Origin: a virus
Reading direction: 5' to 3' (one strand)
Length of the DNA stretch: 23,078 bases
IMG/VR virus record: IMGVR_UViG_3300027754_002617
Location: 1 to 23,078 of that record
Position numbers and translations under genes: made by a program
The notes under the pieces: generated by a model
Told to the model about the DNA's origin: nothing
The model's input: the letters and a program-made list of their open reading frames with translations, nothing else
The model's database searches: none
Part shown: in pieces, positions 13,328-19,782 of the stretch
How the letters are laid out: every line of letters begins with the position of its first letter
Position numbering within the stretch: position 1 is the stretch's first letter

Positions 13328-15460
13328 ATGAACATTGAGCAACTAGAATCTTTCAATTTATCCGATGCTGTAAAGTTTCACGATAAACTTAACCCTTTGC
13401 TGTGGGATAATAGGGAAAACTTACATCCTGAAATTAAGGAACAGTTATTGGCTATTGCCGCGGATTTTGGCGATTATATTGGCGTTGATAATTTAAATTT
13501 AAAAGACATAACAATATCGGGTAGTAATGCCGCTTTTTCATATACTCCACATTCTGACATAGATTTACATTTAATTGTAGATTTAGGCGATGAAGAACAC
13601 AAAGACATCTTCCGCGAATTGTTTGATGCTAAGAAGTCGATCTACAACACAGAACACAAAATTACCATCAAAGGCATTCCTGTTGAACTATATGTACAGG
13701 ATGCTAACCAAGCACATCACAGTCAGGGCGTTTATAGCATTTTAAACAATGCTTGGTTAGAAATTCCTCGACGTCGTCATGCTGATATTGATGACATGAG
13801 CGTTCGTAGCAAATACAAAGATTTAAGTAAGCGTATTAGAGCAGCTATTAAATCCAAATCCGTTGAGCAAATGAATGCTGTTATGGAAAAGATCAGAGAT
13901 ATCCGTGGGGCAGGTCTAGCCAGTCACGGTGAGTTTGGTGCCGAAAATTTGGCATTTAAATTATTACGCAACAAGGGCGATTTGAAACGACTACAAAATG
14001 CTCGCAAGGCAGCCAAAAGTGCAGAGTTAAGTTTGAAAGAGCGTATTCGCCCTCCAGTTAATTATGGTTACGGGCAAGACTATTTAGATGAAGTAGGACT
14101 AACTCCAGATGGTACTAACCCAAGCACTTGCGAGTTTACCAATGAACAACAGTTGGACGAAGTTGGTTTAACTCCAGATGGCACTAACCCAAGTACTTCA
14201 CAATTTACTAATGAAGGTGGCAAAACAGACAGCGATATAATAAATGATTTTGCTCAGTTCTGCGTTACTAATTTAAGATTAGAGTTACCTATTAGACTTA
14301 GACTAAAAAAAGATCCAGCTTGGTCCGAACGCAATAAAACATTTGGTCGTTATAATCACGAAACTAATGAACTTGAAGTATCACTAGCAGGTCGCCATTT
14401 AATGGATGTACTGCGCACAATCGCACACGAACTTACACATCAACGTCAACATGAGCGTGAAAATGTTCCCGATCATGCCGGTGAAACTGGTAGCGAATAT
14501 GAAAACGAAGCTAATGCTCGTGCTGGCATACTAATGCGCGAGTATGGTCGTGCTCACCCAGAATTATTTACGGATGCAGATTTAAAAGAAGGATTATTAT
14601 CTGAATATATTTCTATGGGATCAGATAAAAATTTCCAAGAAGCAGAACCTTATAAAAATTATAAAATATATGTACGGAAAAAACCATTTGGTAATACTGG
14701 AATGTATACAGCACATACCGAAATAGATCGTAGAGAATTCGTAGGCAAAGGCACTAGTCAAGAAGAGGCAATTCAAGCAGCTCGTGATAAAATTGATTTT
14801 GTGTTAAACGCTCAAAAGAAAGTTACTGGGTCAAGTACAATTGATTTTAATGTTAAATTTGCCACAGATTTATTAGCTGATCCCCGTCAAACATTTTATG
14901 CTAAACTTGAAAATATTAATGGCGGACCTAAATTAGTTATTGCCGGTACAGACATTGCGTCTGATCCAGAATTATTGGCTGCTGGCGATTTTAAAAAAAG
15001 CTCATTACGAAACAGAGTCGACGATGAAGGACGCTCTACCCCATTGCCGGGTATTCCATTATCTGCTAAAAGTTTAAGAGCTGGACAATGGATAGCCAAC
15101 GGTAGATATGCTATTGGCAATGAAACAACAGACAGCGATGGTAATCGCATATTTGATTTAACTTATCATAGCACAGCACATACTAAAACTGATAAATTAA
15201 GATTAAATCAACCGGCATTTACATTAGGTACAAATCGTGAAATTAGTGAAGCTACAGGATATATTCCCACTGCCGCAGAAGCCGACGATCCACGTTTTGA
15301 AATGGCACTTACTGTAGATATACGCCCAGGGGCTATTGGAAAGAACGCTAATAAATTATTGTTAAATACAGACAGTCAAGGACACCCACAAGAGTTACGT
15401 GCCGACGGTGTTGTACAACGTATGATGAAAGAATATTTGGAGTTTAAAAATGAAAATTAA
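13328..15460 (+). CDS. Nucleotidyltransferase-metallopeptidase fusion, 710 aa
   Basis: Residues about 30-240 form a polymerase-beta-like nucleotidyltransferase: G65-S66, SDIDLHL with D77 and D79, and E120 in GIPVELYV as third acid. Residues 253-298 are two tandem 23-residue repeats that begin LDEVGLTPDGTNPST. Residues 300-415 contain a zinc metallopeptidase domain with H367-E-L-T-H371 and a downstream acidic helix (E394) as probable third ligand, similar to SprT/ImmA-like folds. The remaining 300 residues hold small beta domains and end in a module (TGYIPTAAEADDPRFEMALT) that I recall from other phage proteins. The LDE sites in the repeats look like T4 gp21 prohead protease sites ((L/I)-x-E), so the chain may be cut. 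Either enzyme domain could act as a toxin, immune antagonist or maturation factor; the function is unproven. Confidence 0.7.
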   Translation: MNIEQLESFNLSDAVKFHDKLNPLLWDNRENLHPEIKEQLLAIAADFGDYIGVDNLNLKDITISGSNAAFSYTPHSDIDLHLIVDLGDEEHKDIFRELFDAKKSIYNTEHKITIKGIPVELYVQDANQAHHSQGVYSILNNAWLEIPRRRHADIDDMSVRSKYKDLSKRIRAAIKSKSVEQMNAVMEKIRDIRGAGLASHGEFGAENLAFKLLRNKGDLKRLQNARKAAKSAELSLKERIRPPVNYGYGQDYLDEVGLTPDGTNPSTCEFTNEQQLDEVGLTPDGTNPSTSQFTNEGGKTDSDIINDFAQFCVTNLRLELPIRLRLKKDPAWSERNKTFGRYNHETNELEVSLAGRHLMDVLRTIAHELTHQRQHERENVPDHAGETGSEYENEANARAGILMREYGRAHPELFTDADLKEGLLSEYISMGSDKNFQEAEPYKNYKIYVRKKPFGNTGMYTAHTEIDRREFVGKGTSQEEAIQAARDKIDFVLNAQKKVTGSSTIDFNVKFATDLLADPRQTFYAKLENINGGPKLVIAGTDIASDPELLAAGDFKKSSLRNRVDDEGRSTPLPGIPLSAKSLRAGQWIANGRYAIGNETTDSDGNRIFDLTYHSTAHTKTDKLRLNQPAFTLGTNREISEATGYIPTAAEADDPRFEMALTVDIRPGAIGKNANKLLLNTDSQGHPQELRADGVVQRMMKEYLEFKNEN
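14084..14221 (+). repeat. 69-bp tandem duplication in the fusion gene linker
   Basis: Two 69-base units (14084-14152 and 14153-14221) encode LDEVGLTPDGTNPST followed by CEFTNEQQ and SQFTNEGG. They differ at scattered, largely synonymous bases, so the duplication is not very recent and the peptide sequence appears conserved. The unit lies exactly between the nucleotidyltransferase and metallopeptidase domains. Confidence 0.85.
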
Positions 15461-16403
15461 TGAATTTATGTTTGAAGAGTGGAGCCAGAAGTATAAGAGC
15501 AGTATCAACTGTTCACACCCTAAAGGCTTTAGTCAAAAGGCTCATTGTGCTGGTAAGAAAAAGCATAACGAAAGCATTGAGATGGAAATGACCTGTCCTG
15601 ACTGCGGTATGTGCAAAACACATGGTAGCATTATGGAAATTAAAAAAGGTGCTAAGGATAGCAACGGGTATACTAAGTGTTGGCCAGGACATCATGCCGC
15701 AGGCACTAAGAAGGGTAAAAACGGCGGACAAGTACGCAACTGCGTACCTAACGAAAGTATTCAAGAAGCCGGCGATCGTGTAGATCCTCTGCTAATCAAA
15801 GCATTGAATCGTATGCCTGATGGTTTAAACAATCACGGCGAAGTACTTAATGCTTGTTACGATGCTTATGCTATGGAATTGGGCCGTATGCAGATGAAAT
15901 CTAACTATGGAACAACTCATGCGTACATTCCACAACTGATGGATTTGTACAAACAAAAACACGGGTTGACTTTTAAGGAAAACGCTGAGTTGGAAGAAGA
16001 GTTTGATCTTATTGAATCAATCATCGATAATCTTGCTCTACGTAATCAAGTGGACGCAGAAGTAATTTGGGAAGATTTAGAATCTTTGTCTGATGACGAA
16101 TTGTATGTATTTGCTACTACAACTCCAGTTATGGAAGATTGGCAGAAAGCCAATAAGAAGGACAAAACAGACGGCATGAGTCAAAAAGCTGTAAATGCTT
16201 ACAAGCGTGAACATCCTGGTAGCAAATTAAAAACTGCTGTGACCACTAAACCCAGCAAGTTGAAAAAAGGTGGCAAGGCCAGCAAGCGTAGAAAGAGCTA
16301 TTGCTCACGCAGTCGAGGTCAAATGAAAATGCACAGTATTAGTTGTGCTAAAACTCCAGACAAGGCCATATGTAAAGCACGTCGTCGTTGGAACTGTGAA
16401 TGA
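15450..16403 (+). CDS. Cys-rich, basic mosaic protein (DUF5872-like C-terminus), 317 aa
   Basis: The N-terminus MKINEFMFEEW resembles a T4 capsid-targeting leader. Short modules follow: CSHPKGFSQKAHCAGKKKH (21-39), a CPDCGMCKTHG knuckle (49-59) that may bind zinc, and CWPGHHAAGTKKGKNGG (77-93) ending in NC. A helical acidic middle (about 107-235) comes next, and the last 85 residues are Lys/Arg-rich with four Cys (KANKKDKTDGMSQKAV...). That end I recall as DUF5872. Basic Cys-rich tails suggest nucleic-acid binding. SIQE-A at 103-107 is a candidate prohead protease site. TTGGAG precedes the ATG, and both ends overlap neighbours. No enzymatic role is evident. Confidence 0.65.
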   Translation: MKINEFMFEEWSQKYKSSINCSHPKGFSQKAHCAGKKKHNESIEMEMTCPDCGMCKTHGSIMEIKKGAKDSNGYTKCWPGHHAAGTKKGKNGGQVRNCVPNESIQEAGDRVDPLLIKALNRMPDGLNNHGEVLNACYDAYAMELGRMQMKSNYGTTHAYIPQLMDLYKQKHGLTFKENAELEEEFDLIESIIDNLALRNQVDAEVIWEDLESLSDDELYVFATTTPVMEDWQKANKKDKTDGMSQKAVNAYKREHPGSKLKTAVTTKPSKLKKGGKASKRRKSYCSRSRGQMKMHSISCAKTPDKAICKARRRWNCE

Positions 16404-17059
16404 TATTAAATGATTTTACTGTTCCTAAAACAAAGTATAGCAACGAACAATTAGATGCGGTGCTGGTCGAGCTATGTGAAATTATTTTAGAAGGTAAACA
16501 AGATAATCCAGACTTTTATGGTTCAGTATCAGCCGCTGTTATTGATCCTAAAGGTAGATTGGTCACAGGATTAAACTACGTGTATGGCGACTATCGCATA
16601 CACGCAGAACGTGCTGCTATAGACAAGTACGAAGAAGAATACAGCGAACTTCCCAAGGGTAGTATTGTAGTTACTACGCTAAGTCCGTGTTCGGACAGAA
16701 TGGATAGTCGCTATGAAGAATCCTGTACTGATTTATTAAACAGTAAAGGTGTTAAAGTTGCTTACTGCGGATACAACGATCCTACACAAGAAAATACACA
16801 AGACAAATTTGTTACTATTATTACAGAAAATAGTAAGATCAAAAAACTATGCGGTAAATTTGCTGACACATTTTTAAAAAAAGATATTAATGAAAACTTT
16901 GCCGATGGCAAGGGTCCAGGCCGTCCAGGGGATAGTCAGCGTCACGGTATCTCAAAAGGTGCTAGTATGTCTGAATTAGAAAAAGCATCGCATAGTAAAG
17001 GACGCAAAGGACAGTTGGCTCGCTGGCAGTTGAATATGCGTAGAGGCCATAAAAAATGA
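16400..17059 (+). CDS. RibD/CDA-like deaminase domain with basic tail, 219 aa
   Basis: Residues about 15-145 are a cytidine-deaminase-fold domain: H68-A-E70 (zinc ligand plus catalytic Glu), P96-C97 and C109 as the other zinc ligands. The gap between the two Cys is longer than the PCxxC of dCMP/cytidine deaminases and closer to the PCS-x-C spacing of RibD (pyrimidine deaminase of riboflavin synthesis). The domain is followed by INE (163-165), a possible prohead protease site, and a basic tail (GKGPGRPGDSQ ... GRKGQLARWQLNMRRGHKK) likely to bind DNA or RNA. The leader MILNDF resembles those of neighbouring proteins. Substrate could be a nucleotide, a base in nucleic acid, or a riboflavin intermediate. 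Confidence 0.7.
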   Translation: MILNDFTVPKTKYSNEQLDAVLVELCEIILEGKQDNPDFYGSVSAAVIDPKGRLVTGLNYVYGDYRIHAERAAIDKYEEEYSELPKGSIVVTTLSPCSDRMDSRYEESCTDLLNSKGVKVAYCGYNDPTQENTQDKFVTIITENSKIKKLCGKFADTFLKKDINENFADGKGPGRPGDSQRHGISKGASMSELEKASHSKGRKGQLARWQLNMRRGHKK

Positions 17060-17910
17060 TCTTACAAGATCTATTTGAAAATAAGTCATTTAATCAATGC
17101 TATGCTACTGCTTGTAAGTTATATGACAAAGCAGAAGCTAAAGGATTAGAAGCAAAGTTAGTACAAGTAGCTGGATATAACGGTGATGGCAGTCAAGCCG
17201 ATCCTAAATGGTTAAAAATACCGCAGACACACTGGCAGCATTATGTCACTATTATAGGTGATACAGTATTAGATCCAACTGCCACACAGTTCGGCCCAGA
17301 TAAATCAACCAAGTATCCTATTGCTCAATTAAATAGTGACTGGGACAACCAATATCAAATTAAACCAAAAGAGTTAAGCGAAGTGATTTATCATAACAAC
17401 ATAAAGCCTAAAAATCAAGATAGTTCTGGATTAGTAAATCGTGGTGAACCAGTTCCGCAAGGTAAAGAAAAACGCTTACTGGGTAACTTAGTGGGTAAGA
17501 TAGGAGCTTACGAAGTGTACAAGTGGGACGAAGGTAATGACTCTGCTTACTCTGTATACGATCCTAAAACACGCATTAGTCAAATGACTATTAGCGGGCA
17601 CAATAAGCCACACTCATTTGAAATTTTTGGTATATACGCTGGACCACAAGCTCCTATTAAAGCCTCTGACTTATATGCTTGGTTAGTCAAGGACCAAGGA
17701 CTTACTTTAGTAAGTGACAAGTATCAAAGTCCAGGTGGTCAACGAGTATGGCAAGACTTAGAACAACGCTACGGACGCTCTGTAAATGTTTACGCATTTA
17801 ACATGAAAACCAACAAGCCCATAAACACTGGGGCAGATGACCCTGAATCAACTCACGGACATAGAGGCGACATAGCTCAGAATGTTCGACTAGTAGCCAG
17901 CCCCAAATAA
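17056..17910 (+). CDS. Papain-like cysteine peptidase/deamidase domain plus second domain, 284 aa
   Basis: Residues 12-80 show a papain/transglutaminase-like order of C15 (NQCYATAC), H62 (HWQHYVTIIGD) and D73 (VLDPTATQFG), a plausible Cys-His-Asp triad. The second half (about 147-284) starts GNLVGKIGAYEVYKW and includes LVSDKYQSPGGQRVWQDL, a pattern I associate with GNAT-like or related phage domains; it is not named confidently. The two parts are joined by a polar linker. LSE-V at 107-110 is a candidate prohead protease site. The leader MILQDLFENK resembles those of neighbours. It overlaps the deaminase gene by four bases. It may be a peptidase, deamidase or deubiquitinase-like effector, and the activity is untested. 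Confidence 0.55.
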   Translation: MILQDLFENKSFNQCYATACKLYDKAEAKGLEAKLVQVAGYNGDGSQADPKWLKIPQTHWQHYVTIIGDTVLDPTATQFGPDKSTKYPIAQLNSDWDNQYQIKPKELSEVIYHNNIKPKNQDSSGLVNRGEPVPQGKEKRLLGNLVGKIGAYEVYKWDEGNDSAYSVYDPKTRISQMTISGHNKPHSFEIFGIYAGPQAPIKASDLYAWLVKDQGLTLVSDKYQSPGGQRVWQDLEQRYGRSVNVYAFNMKTNKPINTGADDPESTHGHRGDIAQNVRLVASPK

Positions 17911-17915
17911 AAAAC

Positions 17916-17923
17916 GCTAAATA
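17916..17923 (+). promoter_or_regulatory. Putative late promoter GCTAAATA inside the mosaic cluster
   Basis: GCTAAATACAGTATG puts the motif four bases before the ATG at 17928, in the only real gap of this cluster. The predicted start falls within one base of the ATG, and no Shine-Dalgarno is seen. It shares GCTAAATA-n-AGTA with the site at 13315. Confidence 0.5.
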
Positions 17924-17927
17924 CAGT

Positions 17928-18215
17928 ATGAATAAAACATTCGTACGAGTATTAAGTGACATTGACTGTGATTGGGAAGGATTAAGTCCTATCTATCGTT
18001 TGTATGTCAACGACGAATTGTTTTCTGAGCGTACTTGGATTTGGCCCGATAACGCATTACAAGAAATTATACAAGTAGAAGGCCCTCCAGGAGACTATAC
18101 TTTACGCTATGAGCTAGTTAACCCTCATTTAGCCCAATTTAAAGTGGGTAGTTTATCCACAGATTACGGCCCTGTTGAAATTATCGATAATCTACACTTT
18201 AGGATTACAACATGA
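17928..18215 (+). CDS. Small beta-rich conserved protein, 95 aa
   Basis: The product (MNKTFVRVLSDIDCDW, then YRLYVNDELFSERTWIW and PPGDYTLRYELVN) is a compact series of beta strands with no signal. I recall near relatives across T4-like cyanophages, annotated as hypothetical. A beta-sandwich structural or accessory virion protein would fit, but there is no direct evidence. Its end overlaps the next gene by four bases. Confidence 0.65.
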   Translation: MNKTFVRVLSDIDCDWEGLSPIYRLYVNDELFSERTWIWPDNALQEIIQVEGPPGDYTLRYELVNPHLAQFKVGSLSTDYGPVEIIDNLHFRITT

Positions 18216-18418
18216 AATTATATGAAATTGTAGGATTAAAAGAAAACGCATCTGCTGGCTCAACCGGGTCAGGAAGCATAGCAACAGTAGCAGCACCGCT
18301 GGGAGCAATACAACGAAGAATACCGCAAGATAGTATGTTTTCAGGTAAATATACTACCGACGCAAATCTGACGCCAAATACGCCAGATTGGATGAAAAAA
18401 TTTAAACGGAAGAAATAA
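18212..18418 (+). CDS. Small protein with T4 internal-protein-like leader, 68 aa
   Basis: The N-terminus MKLYEIVGLKE-N (cut predicted after L9-K-E11) closely resembles the capsid-targeting sequence of T4 internal protein III (MKTYQEF...E-A), which directs proteins into the prohead and is removed by gp21. The remainder is a Ser/Gly/Ala-rich stretch (NASAGSTGSGSIATVAAPLG), then a basic end (WMKKFKRKK). It is probably a disordered, DNA-compatible capsid-internal peptide. The function is inferred from the leader only. Confidence 0.6.
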   Translation: MKLYEIVGLKENASAGSTGSGSIATVAAPLGAIQRRIPQDSMFSGKYTTDANLTPNTPDWMKKFKRKK

Positions 18419-18858
18419 TGTTAGCTGACTTATTAAAAATTTTACTTGCTAGTGATTTTGCTTACTACTTAAAAGCACACTTCTTCCATTTTAATGTAGA
18501 AGGAAAAGACTTCTATCAATATCATAAATTCCTACAAAAAGTATACGAAGATGCATATTCTGCTGTCGACCCAATAGGAGAATTTATCCGCACCTTAGAT
18601 GAATACACGCCCGCTAGCCTTACCAGATTCCATGAACTATCCCGTATTCAAGACCAAACTAAAGTGCCACGTGCACAGCTCATGCTTGAGGAACTATTAG
18701 CTGATTCCTATGTTATGGTCGCCCTTCTTAATGAATGTTTTGCGGCTGCTACAGCAGAGAACAAACAAGACATTGCTAATTTTATCGCTGAAAGATTAAC
18801 TGCTACTAACAAGTATATCTGGATGCTACAAAGTTTTTTGAAAGAAGCTAGAGCATAA
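18418..18858 (+). CDS. Dps/ferritin-like protein, 146 aa
   Basis: The predicted four-helix protein aligns by eye with the Dps core: H24 in FHFNVEG matches H51 of E. coli Dps (HWNMRG), H36 in YHKF matches H63 with the same 12-residue spacing, and D51-P-I-G-E55 matches D78 and E82. The Dps residue D67 corresponds to Q40, so the ferroxidase site is nearly but not fully kept. Dps proteins form 12-mers that oxidise iron, quench peroxide and may coat DNA. The charged N-terminal tail of DNA-binding Dps is missing. The gene lies within the mosaic cluster, overlapping the gene before it by one base. Confidence 0.75.
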   Translation: MLADLLKILLASDFAYYLKAHFFHFNVEGKDFYQYHKFLQKVYEDAYSAVDPIGEFIRTLDEYTPASLTRFHELSRIQDQTKVPRAQLMLEELLADSYVMVALLNECFAAATAENKQDIANFIAERLTATNKYIWMLQSFLKEARA

Positions 18859-18859
18859 T

Positions 18860-19780
18860 ATGGACTATGATTTTAGAAGCATTGTTGAAAAGTTAGCTAT
18901 TCTTGAAGGTCGCATTGACCCGTCAAATAACGAACCTTTGCCTGAAGCAAAGCAAAAGAAACCAGCACTCTTTAACAACTTGAAAAAGAAAGAAGAGTCT
19001 GCTATGCCCATGGTCGGCGGTGTTGAGTTTGCTGAAGATAAAATGAAAGAAGACGTGTTAGGTCAAGTTAAAGCAAGTTTAGCTGATTACTTAAAGTCTG
19101 CTGAAGAAAATATTAAACAAGATAGCGATTTAATTGCTAAGAAAAAACAAGATTTAGATTTAAAGAAAAAAGAATTAAAAGATTTAGAACTACAAGTTAA
19201 TCAACACAAAGTTGAAGAAGCTATTCCAATGACATTAGAAGATCATCAGAAGTTAGAAGTAGGTGATAGTATTTGTGTTGTAGGTCCTAATGATCACCAA
19301 GGTGAATTTGGTAATATTACAGAGTTTAGTCCAAGTGGTAAGTTTGTGGTTGTCGACCTTGGATACGGTAAAGAAATAAGTATGCACTTGAGTGATATCG
19401 AATTCCATGATGATCAAGAAGATGTCGAAGATGATGAGCACGATGCTGTATGGGACTTACAACACGGTAAAGATTTAGATGAAGATCCAAATCAAACTCC
19501 GTCACAGGGCGAAGCTCCTGCGGGAATGACAGATCCTACATACGCAGAGTCTGCTCCAGTTAAAACAACTAATGTTGAATGGACATCAGGTGGCGGTAGT
19601 GTGTTAGTTGAAATTCACGGCGACGAACGAGATGGATTTTGTATTAAACGTGCTGGTAAAGAATTGCCAACCCGCTTTAAGAGTTTAGAAGAAGCCGAGA
19701 TAGCATTAGAAATGTTTACAGCAAGACGCAAAGCACAATTAGCAACTGAAGAATCCGCTGACTACATCGACGAGGCTTAA
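18860..19780 (+). CDS. Coiled-coil and SH3-like mosaic protein, 306 aa
   Basis: The N-terminal segment MDYDFRSIVEKLAILEGRI is a short helix I recall as a recurrent module in phage mosaic proteins. It is followed by LPE-A (27-30), a textbook T4-like prohead protease site. Residues about 62-118 form a Lys/Glu-rich coiled coil. Residues 132-180 look like a KOW/SH3-type beta barrel (EVGDSICVVGPNDHQGEFG). An acidic linker rich in Asp and Glu (181-212) and a small alpha/beta domain (about 236-292) complete it. There is no signal or catalytic motif. A scaffold or internal virion role is inferred from the modules and the cluster. Confidence 0.6.
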   Translation: MDYDFRSIVEKLAILEGRIDPSNNEPLPEAKQKKPALFNNLKKKEESAMPMVGGVEFAEDKMKEDVLGQVKASLADYLKSAEENIKQDSDLIAKKKQDLDLKKKELKDLELQVNQHKVEEAIPMTLEDHQKLEVGDSICVVGPNDHQGEFGNITEFSPSGKFVVVDLGYGKEISMHLSDIEFHDDQEDVEDDEHDAVWDLQHGKDLDEDPNQTPSQGEAPAGMTDPTYAESAPVKTTNVEWTSGGGSVLVEIHGDERDGFCIKRAGKELPTRFKSLEEAEIALEMFTARRKAQLATEESADYIDEA

Positions 19781-19782
19781 CA

